Shown here in pieces: positions 52,428 through 61,823 of a stretch of 64,000 nt of DNA (the stretch's first letter is position 1; every line of letters begins with the position of its first letter). The stretch is from the NCBI RefSeq assembly GCF_030817415.1, contig NZ_JAUSZI010000002.1, positions 1,798,001 to 1,862,000 of the forward strand, read 5' to 3'. Under the pieces are notes generated by a model that had not been told where the DNA came from, did not search any database, and saw only the letters and a list, made by a program, of their open reading frames with translations. Made by a program: the position numbers and the translations under genes. Source of the DNA: Streptomyces umbrinus (lineage in GTDB: Bacteria > Actinomycetota > Actinomycetes > Streptomycetales > Streptomycetaceae).

Positions 52428-55400
52428 ATGCGCATTCAGGTACTCGGGCCGGTCTGCGCCTGGCGGGACGGCACCCGCCTCGACCTCGGTTCGCCCCAGC
52501 GCCGCGCGGTACTCGCCCTGCTCGCCGTGTCCCGTGGACAGCAACTGCCGTTCTTCGGACTCGCGGACGCACTGTGGGGCGAGCGCCCGCCGGCGACCGC
52601 GCCGAACGTCGTCCAGACCCACATCAAGCATCTGCGCCACCTGCTGGAGCCGGACCGGCCACCACGCTCCCGCAGTGCGCTGCTCCCCCGGCTCGGCGAC
52701 GGCTACGCGCTGCGCGTCCCGTACGACGCCATCGACCTGCTGCGCTTCAGGGACCTGGTCGCCGAGGCGGTGACCGTACGACGGGACGGGCGGCGCGGCG
52801 GCCAGGAGCGGGCCGCCGCACTGCTGACCGACGCACTCGGGCTCTGGCAGCAACCGCCCCTCGCGGACCTGCCCTTCCTCTCCGCACACCCGGTGGTCGT
52901 CGCGCTGGCGGAGGAACGCCGTGGGGCGGTCGCCCAGTACGGCGAGGCCATGATCGCGGCGGGCCGGAGCGCCGACGCGCTGCCCGTCCTGGAGGAGACC
53001 GCGGTCGCGCAGCCGCTGGACGAGGACGCCCAGGCCCGGCTCATCCGGGCGTACGAGGCCGTCGGGCGACGTGATCAGGCGGTCGCCGTCTACCGACGGA
53101 GCCGGCGCCGGCTGGCCGACGAACTCGGCGTAGACCCCGGCCCAGCACTGGCCGAGGCCTATGCCGCCCTGCTGCGCCGCCGCACCCGGCCTTCCGCTCC
53201 CGACGCCGGGCACGCTCCCGCCCACGACACCGCCGACGGCCCTGGCACGGCAGGCGCCGCCGAGTTGCCCGCGCAGGTGCCCGCCCACGTACCCCCGTAC
53301 CCGACTTCGGCGCGCCGATTACCCGCGCAACTCCCCGCGGATGTACCCGACTTCGCGGGCCGGGACCCGGAACTGTCGGCGCTGGACCGGCTGCTGGCCG
53401 CGGCGGCGGGCAGTCCGACGGCCGGGGCCGTCACGGTCGTCTCCGGCACGGCCGGGGTGGGAAAGACCGCGCTGACCGTCCACTGGGCGCACCGCACGCG
53501 GCACCGGTTCCCCGACGGCCAGCTCTACGTCAACCTGCGCGGCTACGACCCGGACCGCCCCATGCCGCCCGGCGACGCCCTCACCCGGTTTCTCACCGTC
53601 CTCGGAGTGCCCGGTGACGCGATCCCGCTCGACGTCGACGACCGCGCGAGCCGGTTCCGGACCGAACTGGCCGACCGGCGGATGCTGCTGGTCCTCGACA
53701 ACGCCCTGTCCGAGGAGCAGGTCCGCCCGCTGCTTCCCGGCTCGCCGGCCTGTGCGGTCGTGGTCACCAGCCGGGACAGCCTCGCCGGACTGGTGGCCCT
53801 GCACGGCGCCCGCCGTATCGGTCTGGGCCCGCTCCCGCCGCCCGACGCCCTCGCCCTGCTGCGCACGCTCGTCGGTGCGCGCGTCGACACCGAGCCGGGG
53901 TCGGCCGCCGCCCTGGCCGAACAGTGCGCACGTCTCCCGCTGGCGCTCCGGGTCGCGGCCGAACTCGCCGTCGCCCACCCGTCGTCGAGACTGGCGGACC
54001 TGGTCGCGGAGCTGGCCGACCAGCAGCGGCGGCTCGACCTCCTGGACGCGGGCGGCGACCGGCGCGCGGCGGTGGAGGCGGTGTTCTCCTGGTCCTACGA
54101 GCGGCTCCCCGCCCCGGCCGCCCGCACCTTCCGCCTGCTGAGCCTGCACCCGGGACCGGAGGCGGACGCCCATGCGGTCGCGGCGCTGATCGGCGAAGCG
54201 CCGGGGGAAGCACCGACCTGTGTGCCGGGCGAGGGGCCGACCCATGTGCCGGGCGCAGCGCAGGAAGAGAGACCCGAGCACGTGCCGGGCGCCTTGTCGG
54301 ACCAGGTGCCGGACAGCCTGCCACTCCACGCGCCGGACCACCTGCCGGACCACATGCCAGGCCGGGTGTCGGCCCACGCGTCAGATGCCGTACCGGGCGA
54401 CGAGCGCGCGGGTGCCGGTGAGAGCCCCGCCCAGGCCGCCGCAACACTGGCCCTGCTGGCCCGGGCCCATCTCCTGGAGCCCGCCCGGCCGGGCCGGTTC
54501 GGCACCCACGATCTGCTGCGTGCCTACGCGTACCGCCTGACCCGAACGCATGACTCCGAGGCCGAACGGCAGGCCGCGCTGGTTCGTCTCTTCGACCACT
54601 ACCTCGGCACGGCCGCGGCAGCCATGGACACGCTCTACCCGGCCGAGCGGCACCACAGGCCCGCGGTCGCACCCTCCGTCCATGCCCCGCCCGCCGTCGG
54701 CGACGCGGCCGCGGCACTGGCCTGGCTGGACGCCGAGCGGCCGACGCTGGCCGCCGTCTGCGCGGTGGCCGCGGACCGCGGCAGTCCCCGGCACGCCGTC
54801 CGTCTGGCTGCTCTGCTGTTCCGCCACCTCGACTCCGGTCACCACACCGAGGCGCTGGAGATCCACCGCCACGCCCTGCGGGCCGCCGAGACGATCGGTG
54901 ACCTGGGCGGACAGGCCCACGCACTGACCAACCTCGGGGTCGTGCACTGGCGGCTCGCCGACGCGGGATCGGCCGAGGACCACCTCGTACGGGCCCTCGA
55001 ACTGCACCTCCGGACGGGCGACCGCGCTGGGCGGGCGCGAACCCTGTCCAACCTCGGCAACGTCCACTGGCGGCTGGGCAGTCTCCGCGACGCGGCGCAC
55101 GACCATCAACAGGCCCTCGCCCTCTACCGGGAGACCGGCGACCAGGTGGGCCAGGCGCGCACCCTCACGAACCTCGGCAATGTGTGTCTGCGGCTGGGCG
55201 AGTACGAGCAGGCGGCCGACCACCAACGGCAGGCCCTCGCCCTGCACGACCTGACCGGTGACCGGATCGGCCGCGCCCGCACCCTCTCCCATCTCGGCAA
55301 CGCCCTTCTGCGGCTGGGCCGTTCGGAGTCCGCGGCCGAATGCCAGGAGCAGGCCCTCACGCTCTTCCGGCAGTTGGGGCACCACGGCGGCGAGGCGTAC

Positions 55401-55724
55401 GCGCTGTCCGGCCTAGGCGACATCCGGCTGGGACAGGGCGAGTTCCAGGCCGCCGTCGCCTGTCAGCGGCGAGCCCTCGAACTGTTCCGTGAGAACGGGG
55501 AGGGCTACGGCGAGGCGTCGGCGCTCAACGGCCTGGCCGAGGCGCTGCACGGCAGCGGCCGTCACGACGAGGCGCTCGACCACCACTCCACCGCGGCGAC
55601 GGTCGCGGCCGTGACCGGTGAACACGACCAACTGGCACGGGCGCACGCAGGCGCCGAGCGCGCCCGCCGGGCCCTGGGGCCGTGGGTGACAGCCACCGCG
55701 TCGTCGACCACATCGGGGCCGTGA
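52428..55724 (+). CDS. SARP/AfsR-type regulator: BTAD, NB-ARC, TPR
   Basis: 1098 aa. An OmpR-like DNA-binding domain (residues about 1-95: MRIQVLGPVCAWRDGTRLDL) and BTAD (about 100-250) are followed by an NB-ARC ATPase (about 300-580; P-loop VVSGTAGVGKTALTVHW, RMLLVLDNALS) and about six 40-residue TPR repeats (about 830-1075; ALTNLGVVHWRL, TLSNLGNVHWRL, TLTNLGNVCLRL). Between NB-ARC and the winged helix, about residues 585-660 form an insert of degenerate HVPG/HxPD repeats. AfsR-type proteins activate secondary metabolism or related genes; the target is not evident. ATG follows GGGGAG. Confidence 0.92.
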   Translation: MRIQVLGPVCAWRDGTRLDLGSPQRRAVLALLAVSRGQQLPFFGLADALWGERPPATAPNVVQTHIKHLRHLLEPDRPPRSRSALLPRLGDGYALRVPYDAIDLLRFRDLVAEAVTVRRDGRRGGQERAAALLTDALGLWQQPPLADLPFLSAHPVVVALAEERRGAVAQYGEAMIAAGRSADALPVLEETAVAQPLDEDAQARLIRAYEAVGRRDQAVAVYRRSRRRLADELGVDPGPALAEAYAALLRRRTRPSAPDAGHAPAHDTADGPGTAGAAELPAQVPAHVPPYPTSARRLPAQLPADVPDFAGRDPELSALDRLLAAAAGSPTAGAVTVVSGTAGVGKTALTVHWAHRTRHRFPDGQLYVNLRGYDPDRPMPPGDALTRFLTVLGVPGDAIPLDVDDRASRFRTELADRRMLLVLDNALSEEQVRPLLPGSPACAVVVTSRDSLAGLVALHGARRIGLGPLPPPDALALLRTLVGARVDTEPGSAAALAEQCARLPLALRVAAELAVAHPSSRLADLVAELADQQRRLDLLDAGGDRRAAVEAVFSWSYERLPAPAARTFRLLSLHPGPEADAHAVAALIGEAPGEAPTCVPGEGPTHVPGAAQEERPEHVPGALSDQVPDSLPLHAPDHLPDHMPGRVSAHASDAVPGDERAGAGESPAQAAATLALLARAHLLEPARPGRFGTHDLLRAYAYRLTRTHDSEAERQAALVRLFDHYLGTAAAAMDTLYPAERHHRPAVAPSVHAPPAVGDAAAALAWLDAERPTLAAVCAVAADRGSPRHAVRLAALLFRHLDSGHHTEALEIHRHALRAAETIGDLGGQAHALTNLGVVHWRLADAGSAEDHLVRALELHLRTGDRAGRARTLSNLGNVHWRLGSLRDAAHDHQQALALYRETGDQVGQARTLTNLGNVCLRLGEYEQAADHQRQALALHDLTGDRIGRARTLSHLGNALLRLGRSESAAECQEQALTLFRQLGHHGGEAYALSGLGDIRLGQGEFQAAVACQRRALELFRENGEGYGEASALNGLAEALHGSGRHDEALDHHSTAATVAAVTGEHDQLARAHAGAERARRALGPWVTATASSTTSGP

Positions 55725-55915
55725 ACCCGCGGAGCCCCGCCGTTCAACCGTCCAGCCGTTCAACCACCGTCCAGTGGACGTCCAGTCCTGCCCCATAGCT
55801 TGCCGTCGCCGCCTGACGATCCGGCCTGGCGGACCAGGCGGCAATGCCTATGCCTCAGTACACGCTCGTGCTCACCTCCACGCTCAAGCTCACGCCGACC
55901 GAGAGGGAAGAAGCG

Positions 55916-56776
55916 ATGAAAGCAGGGCTCAGGAAGAAGTTGGCCACGGCGGTCGCGGCCGCGTCCGCCATGGCGGCACTCGTCGTGGCGACCCCGGGCA
56001 CCAGCCACGCGGCGACGCCCAGCCTGCCGGCGTTCGGCATCTCGGCCGACGGCAAGCTGATGGCGTATTTCACCACCGACAGACCCGACGTGCTCAACTG
56101 GTTCAGGGTCATCAACGGGCTCAGCGGCGACACCTCGGTCATCGGGATCGACTTCCGCGTACAGAACGGACTGATGTACGCCGTCGGCAACCAGGGCGGC
56201 GTCTACACGGTCAAGACCCCGCCCGCCGTCCCGGACGTACAGGTCACCAAGGTCTCGCAGCTCAGTGTCCCGTTGCAGGGCACCAACTTCGGTGTCGACT
56301 TCAACCCCGCGGCCGACCGGCTCCGGATCATCAGCGACACCGGCCAGAACCTGGCGCACAACCTCGCCAACAGCAGCACCGCCACGAACACCCCGCTGAC
56401 CACGGACGGGGCGACGACCCACGGCGTCACCGGCGCCGCCTACACGAACAACGACCTCAACTCGGCCACCGCGACCACGCTGTTCGACATCAACACGACC
56501 TCGGACCAGGTCGTCATCCAGTCACCGCCCGCCAACGGCCTGCTGACCGCGACCGGTTCGCTCGGCTTCGACGCCGGCGCCAACGCGGGCTTCGACATCT
56601 TCAGCGACCTGAGCGCGGGCAAGACCATCTCGAACACGGCCTTCGCCGCCCTCACTCCGGCCGGTGCCTCGACGACGACGCTCTACACCGTCGACGTACT
56701 CACCGGAGCCACGACCGACGTGTACGCGTTCCCGATACCCATCACCGACATCGCCGTCGCGCTCGACGCGGGCTGA
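55916..56776 (+). CDS. Secreted DUF4394-domain protein
   Basis: 286 aa. A signal peptide (KKLATAVAAASAMAALVVATPGTSHAA, about residues 6-32) precedes a beta-propeller-like DUF4394 domain with the recurrent GTNFGVDFNPAADRLRIISDTGQNL and TLFDINTTSDQVVIQSPPANGLL segments. Function unknown; such proteins are extracellular. The ATG at 55916 follows GGGAAG; an upstream in-frame ATG lacks a signal-compatible N-terminus. Confidence 0.82.
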   Translation: MKAGLRKKLATAVAAASAMAALVVATPGTSHAATPSLPAFGISADGKLMAYFTTDRPDVLNWFRVINGLSGDTSVIGIDFRVQNGLMYAVGNQGGVYTVKTPPAVPDVQVTKVSQLSVPLQGTNFGVDFNPAADRLRIISDTGQNLAHNLANSSTATNTPLTTDGATTHGVTGAAYTNNDLNSATATTLFDINTTSDQVVIQSPPANGLLTATGSLGFDAGANAGFDIFSDLSAGKTISNTAFAALTPAGASTTTLYTVDVLTGATTDVYAFPIPITDIAVALDAG

Positions 56777-56815
56777 CCCGACCGCGGACCGGCCGTCTCG
56801 GAGACGAGACGATCA

Positions 56816-56860
56816 GAGGCCGTATCGGTCGGCGCCTCGCGCGCGTTCCGATACGGCCTC
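56816..56860. terminator. Bidirectional hairpin terminator
   Basis: Perfect 13-bp arms (56816-56828 with 56848-56860), 19-nt loop, between the convergent DUF4394 and NlpC/P60 genes. A smaller GTCTC-G-GAGAC palindrome lies at 56795-56805. Confidence 0.85.
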
Positions 56861-56882
56861 CGGGTCAGGTACGGCTCCGGGG

Positions 56883-58358
56883 TCAGGCGGGCCGGATCAC
56901 GCTGTGGATCGCCGCCTCGCCGGCCCAGTGGATCGACTCCTCGCGGATGGACGCCCCCGGGCTCGGCGCGTGGACCATCATGCCGTTGCCGCTGTAGATG
57001 CCGACATGGCCGACGTGCCCGTGGAAGAGGACCAGGTCGCCGAGACGGATGTCGGAGAGGGGGACAGCCGTACCGGCGACCGCCTGATCGTGCACGGTAC
57101 GCGGGAGTGCGACCCCCGCCGCCTTCCACGCCGCCTGGGTGAGGCTGGAGCAGTCGTACGAGCCCGGCCCCATCGCTCCCCACACACAGGGCTTGCCGAT
57201 CTGCTCACGGGCGAAGTCGACGGCTGTCGCGGCCTTCCCGCCGTATCCGGGGGTCGATCCGGCGTATCCCGGGGTCGACCGACCGCTGTATGCCGGAGAC
57301 GAAGCGCTGTATCCCGGGGTCGGAGTGCCATACCCCGGGTTCGCAGCACCGTCCGAACCGATGGGCAGGCCCGTGCCGATCGGCGTACGGGAGTCGACGG
57401 GCGGAGCCATACCGAACGACAGGTCCGGGCCCATGGACAGATCCATGCCGAACGACGGAGCCGGAGCGATTGGTGGAACGATTGCCGGAGCCGGAGCGGC
57501 GGGCAGCCCCATGCCGAACGTCAGGTCCGGGCCGCCCAAGGCGTCGACAGCCGGTTCCATGCCGAAACCGGCCGACAGCGGCTGCGCCTGTGCCTGCGGC
57601 TGCCACCATTCGGCCTCGGCCTGGCGGTAGCCCTGTCCCTCGGTGGTGACCCAGGCGGTCTCCGCCGGAGGAGGTTCGATGGCCGCCACCGGCGCGCTCC
57701 GCCGGGCGATGTGTGCGGAGAGCAGTTCACGGGCCTTCGCGAGTTTGCTCTGGTTCCGCTGCTTGGAGGTCTTCAGCGACTGCCGCGGATCGGCGGCAGT
57801 CACGGGCAGTACCGCGGTGGCCTCCTGACGCGCCTGCGGCACGGCCGGCAGCGCGGCGACGGGTCCTGCGGTCAACTCCGCCACGGGTCGGGCGGCTGTC
57901 GCGGCGCCGGGTCCGGCGGTCAGCTCCAGGAGGGGCTTGCCCGCCCCTTCCAGCGCACGGTCGGGCGAGCGGTCGGGTGACCGGTCTGCCGGACGGTCAC
58001 CGGGGCTCTTGGGCCGCGTCGCGGCCTGGCCGCGGTCCGGCGCCCTGTCGGGCGGCAGCACGGCGGGGATGAGGGGCCCCAGTTGCGAACGCCCCACGTC
58101 GAACCACTGCTTGGCGCGGTCGCTCAGAACGGGATCGGCGGCGGCGACCGTGTCGGCACGCCCACGCCCGGTGTCGGGCCCGGGCGCCATACGCTCACGC
58201 GGCCGGCCCGAGTTCATCGCCCGGGTCGCGTTGTAGTTCCCGCTGACGGTCTCTGCCTGGTCGTAGAGGCTGCTGATCCGCTGCTGGACCTCTTCGCGAC
58301 TGGGCCCGTCGTCCCCTCTTGCGGGCGAGGATCCGCCGGCCGAGGAGTAGAGGTCCAC
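56883..58358 (-). CDS. NlpC/P60 family cell-wall hydrolase
   Basis: At least 491 aa. An N-terminal coiled-coil-like segment (EEVQQRISSLYDQAETVSGNYNATRAM) and a long Pro/Ala/Gly-rich middle with repeats (SPDRSPDR, FGM units, TPGY units) precede a C-terminal NlpC/P60 peptidase (about 375-491) with catalytic Cys in GSYDCSSLTQ, His in GHVGHVGIYS and third residue His in MMVHAPSPG. It cleaves stem-peptide bonds of peptidoglycan. The first standard start is GTG 58358, but it has no ribosome binding site. A strong GGAAGGAG (58456-58463) directly after the riboswitch points to initiation 10 nt later at an in-frame ATC (58445), adding 29 residues. The true start is therefore unclear. Confidence 0.88.
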   Translation of the reverse strand: MDLYSSAGGSSPARGDDGPSREEVQQRISSLYDQAETVSGNYNATRAMNSGRPRERMAPGPDTGRGRADTVAAADPVLSDRAKQWFDVGRSQLGPLIPAVLPPDRAPDRGQAATRPKSPGDRPADRSPDRSPDRALEGAGKPLLELTAGPGAATAARPVAELTAGPVAALPAVPQARQEATAVLPVTAADPRQSLKTSKQRNQSKLAKARELLSAHIARRSAPVAAIEPPPAETAWVTTEGQGYRQAEAEWWQPQAQAQPLSAGFGMEPAVDALGGPDLTFGMGLPAAPAPAIVPPIAPAPSFGMDLSMGPDLSFGMAPPVDSRTPIGTGLPIGSDGAANPGYGTPTPGYSASSPAYSGRSTPGYAGSTPGYGGKAATAVDFAREQIGKPCVWGAMGPGSYDCSSLTQAAWKAAGVALPRTVHDQAVAGTAVPLSDIRLGDLVLFHGHVGHVGIYSGNGMMVHAPSPGASIREESIHWAGEAAIHSVIRPA

Positions 58359-58466
58359 TGAGGTGGCGGCCGCCGTCGCGAGGGCGGGCCGGGGTATGCC
58401 CGGGAGGTTGCTGCCTCCGGGGCGCGGGGTTCGTTCCGGCGCGATGGGAGCCGTACTCCTTCCGTG

Positions 58467-58619
58467 CTCCGCCTACCGAGTTAGCTGTCGGGTTCGGGCG
58501 AGGAATCCGGAAGGTATGCCCTACGGCCCTTGCCCTGTCGGGCGGTCGGGCCGATTCACCCCAAAGTTCGGTTGGGTCCCCGGTTCCGGTCGCCGCGAGG
58601 GCCACCGGATTCGGCGGAG
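58467..58619 (-). ncRNA. ydaO/yuaA-type cyclic di-AMP riboswitch
   Basis: On the minus strand the segment shows the family hallmarks in order: CGCCGAATC, GGAACCGGGGACCCA, TTTGGGGTGAATCGG, CAAGGGCCGTAGGGC, then CGAACCCGACAGCTAAC and TCGGTAGGCGG. The 7-nt ends CTCCGCC (58613-58619) and GGCGGAG (58467-58473) close P1. It sits immediately before the ribosome binding site of the NlpC/P60 gene. Family knowledge: this class binds c-di-AMP, usually turns expression off, and is common before Streptomyces cell-wall hydrolase genes. An AT-rich GATATATAAC at 58721-58730 may be part of the promoter. The rest of 58620-58818 holds nothing else I can identify. Confidence 0.92.
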
Positions 58620-58818
58620 GCCGCGCGACCCGGCGAGGTTCACCGGAGGGAGTCGTGCGTCCTGTCCGTCAACTTAGCCAACATGTGCACCTCGTGTGAA
58701 GATTGAAGGGCGAAGTGTCCGATATATAACTGTGACCTTCGTCGTACCGGGTCGAGACATCGCCGGACTTCGACGACTTCTCACGGTTCGCCGATCCTGC
58801 TGCTCCCGCCACTCGCAA

Positions 58819-61701
58819 CTACTGCTCCAGCGAGACGGCGAAGACATGGGCCCTGGACGACCCTGAGGGCCCGGTCAGCATGATCGCGGTGAGCTGCTTG
58901 CTCGCGTCGAGCTCGATCACCTGATGGAAGACGGCCGCCTTGGTGGCCAACGGCCCGGTGCGCGAGTGGATCTGACCGGTGATCACCGCCTCGGTCTCTC
59001 CGAACTCGGGACCGGACGCCAGCCAGTTGGTGAGCGCGATCGGGGCGGCCTCGCTCGTTCCGTCGGCGTACCGGACCACCGCGGGGACGGTCACGGCCGC
59101 CGTGTCGCCCGCGCCGAGCACGTGCAGCTTCGTGAACGCACGTTGCGCGCCCTGCGGAACGGCGATCTCCTGCCCTGCCGCCACGAGGTTGTTGTTCGTT
59201 CCCTCGCTGCCGTTGGTGAAGAGGAAGGCGATCCCGTTGTCCGTCGTCTGCCCGGTCTGCGGAAGTTGGGCCATGGGGTACGTACGGCCGGTGCCGTCGA
59301 AGTCCCCGTCGCCGTAGTACATCTCGGTGGTGATGCCGTCGTTGTCGAAGTGCCCTGTGAGATCGAGCTGGGTGACGGTTCCGCTCTGCGGCGGTTCCGG
59401 CAGTCCCCACGGGTCGGCGGGCACGGTCACCTTCACCGGGGCGATCCGCAGGTCGGGCCGCGAGCCGACCGGGTGGATCACCGCCTCCGCGTCCCGTGCC
59501 AGGTCCAGTTCGACGACACCGTCGCCCAGGTCGCGCCAGGCGGGTGCGGGGCCGCCGACCCCGGCGACCGCGAGCCGGCCGCGCAGGGAGTGGCGTACCC
59601 GGCACGGCTCTCCGGCGAGGCTGCGTACACGGATCCAGCGGGTGGTGCCGCCCCGGCGGACGGCGCTGACGAGGAACGCGCCCTGGGTGCGGAAGTCGTG
59701 CAGCGTGACGTCCCGCCACGCGCCCGGGACGGCCGGGAAGACGCGGATCGTGTCGCCCCAGCTCTGGCAGAGCATGTCGTGCAGGCTCTGCGCGGCGGAC
59801 AGCGGTGTCTCGATGACCGGACCCGCCTCGTAGTACATGGTGTTGGGCTGTACGAACCGGTCGACCAGCTCCCGTAAGTACGTCAGCGCGTCGTCGCCCC
59901 GGCCCATCTGGGCGGTGATGGAGGCGGCGCCGGTGAAGCTGTAGCCGCGCAGGGCACCCTCGAAGCCGATCCAGTGATTCAGCGACCGCTCGATCAGGTC
60001 CCGGTGCTCGGGCTGCTCCCAGTTGACGAGGTGGAGCGGGTAGACGGAGAGCATGTGGGAGTAGTGGCGGTGGGACTTGGCGAAGGGAACGCCGGCGCCG
60101 ATCATGAAGCCGTTCCCGTCCACCGGGTAGTCGGTCAACTTCTCCAGCACCTCGCGCCACTTGGGCGCCAGCTCGTCCCGTACACCGAGCAGGGCGGCGA
60201 TCTCCAGCAGGGCCGTACAGCTCCAACGCAGCAGTGCCAGGTCGTAGTTGCAGTCCGGAGCGTTGCCGTACTCGGGCGAGTGGGTCGGCGGCAGATGCAG
60301 CCTGCCGTCGTCGCCCTCGTACAGGAAGTGCAGGTAGTAGTTGGTGCTTCGGCGCAGCAGCGGGTACAGGACGTCCTCCAGGACGCCCCGGTCCATGGTG
60401 TGGCGGTAGGTCAGCCAGACGTTGTGCAGCGCCCAGGGGAGGTTGCCGAGCTCCGGACTGGCGCCGATGCCCGGGACAGCCACGGTGCCGCTGGTGTCGC
60501 AGGTGGCGTCGGTGGCGCGGCGCAGGCCCGCCGAGTCGGGCCGGTACTCGGGGCGCAGGCCGCCGACGAGTGTGCCGGTGTTCTCGGCGAGGGTGCGTGG
60601 GACGGCGTCCAGCTCAAGGTGGTTGGAGCCGTGCACCGCCCAGTACTCCAGCTGGACGTTGAGGTTCCACCACACGGCGGGCCAGGGCGTGGACTCCAGC
60701 CAGGGTCCGGTGGTCGCCATGATGGGCGCGTCCTCGCGGGCGGCGGAGGCGAGTTTGTAGAGCTGGATCCAGTAGAAGCTCTGCAGCATCTCGTCGGGGA
60801 CGGAGAGGAAGCTCTTGCGGTAGAAGCGGTGCCACCACGCACGATGGGTGCGCAGCAGGCTGGAGACGGGCAGCGCCGATGCCTTGCGGACCGCGGATCT
60901 CGCCCGTCCCTCGGCGTCGGTGCCGGGATGGGAGTGGGCGACGGCCAGTACGTACGCGCGCTCGTCGCCCCGCCGGTGTTCCCGGTGGGCGGTGACTGTC
61001 TGGCCTCCCGCGACCAGCGACTGGACGACGACGCCCGTGCCGTCCGGCTCGCGTGTGGTCACCGGAGCGGGGTTGGGCTCCAGGCCCGCCGGAGGGTCCT
61101 CCCGGACGATGCGCGGGCTGACGGCGGGCGAGGGGACGAACTCCCAGCGGAAATCACGCTCGCCCGCGCTCGCGCGTGCGGTGACGAGCAGCAGCGTCCG
61201 GTCGTTGTGGACCAGCGCGCGCAGTGCGATGGTGCCCTTGTCCGTGGTGACCGTTCCGCTGACCTCGGCGTTCCACAGGTCCAGGCGCAGGTCGGCGCCC
61301 GTGATGGCGCCGACGGGGTGCAGACGGAGGTTGCCGACCGGGAGGCGGGCCACGCCCCAGTTGTGGCCGAACTCCGGCCGGTGGTCCTGCACTTCGGTGT
61401 GGTGCACGGTGAAGCGCAGGGCGTTGGTCCCGGGTTCCCCGTGGATGATCGAGCCGAGCAGGCCGTTGCCGAGGAAGGGCCCCTCGTACCAGGCGCGCGG
61501 CAGTCGCTTCCAGCGCGGGTCCTGTCCGGCGAGGAAGTCCCGCCATTCGCGGTCCGTACGCATACCGGTGAGGGCCACGGGGCCGACGAGCGGGCCCGGT
61601 TGGGCCGACGCCGGTTCCGCGACGCCCATTCCGGTCGCCGCTCCGCCGGCCGCGCTCGCGGCGACGCGGCCCAGGAATCCCCGCCTGCTGACACCCATCA
61701 T
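58819..61701 (-). CDS. Secreted GH95-type glycosidase (alpha-L-fucosidase/galactosidase family)
   Basis: 960 aa. A Tat signal (SRRGFLGRVAASAAGGAATG) precedes an N-terminal beta-sandwich (RAWYEGPFLGNGLLGSIIHGEPG, a GH95-type opening), an alpha/alpha-barrel (about residues 300-700; MLQSFYWIQLYKLASA, PWPAVWWNLNVQLEYWAVHGSNH, HSPEYGNAPDCNYDLALLRW, FAKSHRHYSHMLSVYPLH, QSWGDTIRVFPAVP), and C-terminal beta-domains including a discoidin-like tail. Catalytic residues are presumed in the THSPEY/NYDLAL region. Substrate is fucosyl or galactosyl side chains, not certain. The ATG at 61701 has GGGAG 4 nt upstream. Two TCATCSGATGA-like operators lie in its promoter. Confidence 0.86.
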   Translation of the reverse strand: MMGVSRRGFLGRVAASAAGGAATGMGVAEPASAQPGPLVGPVALTGMRTDREWRDFLAGQDPRWKRLPRAWYEGPFLGNGLLGSIIHGEPGTNALRFTVHHTEVQDHRPEFGHNWGVARLPVGNLRLHPVGAITGADLRLDLWNAEVSGTVTTDKGTIALRALVHNDRTLLLVTARASAGERDFRWEFVPSPAVSPRIVREDPPAGLEPNPAPVTTREPDGTGVVVQSLVAGGQTVTAHREHRRGDERAYVLAVAHSHPGTDAEGRARSAVRKASALPVSSLLRTHRAWWHRFYRKSFLSVPDEMLQSFYWIQLYKLASAAREDAPIMATTGPWLESTPWPAVWWNLNVQLEYWAVHGSNHLELDAVPRTLAENTGTLVGGLRPEYRPDSAGLRRATDATCDTSGTVAVPGIGASPELGNLPWALHNVWLTYRHTMDRGVLEDVLYPLLRRSTNYYLHFLYEGDDGRLHLPPTHSPEYGNAPDCNYDLALLRWSCTALLEIAALLGVRDELAPKWREVLEKLTDYPVDGNGFMIGAGVPFAKSHRHYSHMLSVYPLHLVNWEQPEHRDLIERSLNHWIGFEGALRGYSFTGAASITAQMGRGDDALTYLRELVDRFVQPNTMYYEAGPVIETPLSAAQSLHDMLCQSWGDTIRVFPAVPGAWRDVTLHDFRTQGAFLVSAVRRGGTTRWIRVRSLAGEPCRVRHSLRGRLAVAGVGGPAPAWRDLGDGVVELDLARDAEAVIHPVGSRPDLRIAPVKVTVPADPWGLPEPPQSGTVTQLDLTGHFDNDGITTEMYYGDGDFDGTGRTYPMAQLPQTGQTTDNGIAFLFTNGSEGTNNNLVAAGQEIAVPQGAQRAFTKLHVLGAGDTAAVTVPAVVRYADGTSEAAPIALTNWLASGPEFGETEAVITGQIHSRTGPLATKAAVFHQVIELDASKQLTAIMLTGPSGSSRAHVFAVSLEQ

Positions 61702-61721
61702 CGACTCCCGTCCCGCCACAT

Positions 61722-61808
61722 TGATCCGATGACTTGGTTGAATGCGAGGGTAGGAAGCAGCTAATGAGGCGTCAATACGACTCACACACTCAGCTGTTCA
61801 TCCGATGA
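61722..61808. promoter_or_regulatory. Two operators for the neighbouring LacI regulator
   Basis: TGATCCGATGA (61722-61732) and TCATCCGATGA (61798-61808) lie in the 122-bp gap between GH95 and LacI genes. Both match the palindrome TCATCGGATGA at 62870-62880, at the LacI start codon (10/11 and 11/11 counting the centre base in the opposite orientation). Confidence 0.75.
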
Positions 61809-61823
61809 CTGATCAACGACGAC

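Noticed and set aside
58195..58605. 136-aa minus-strand frame across the riboswitch
   Set aside because: It overlaps the structured RNA and is out of frame with the NlpC/P60 gene.
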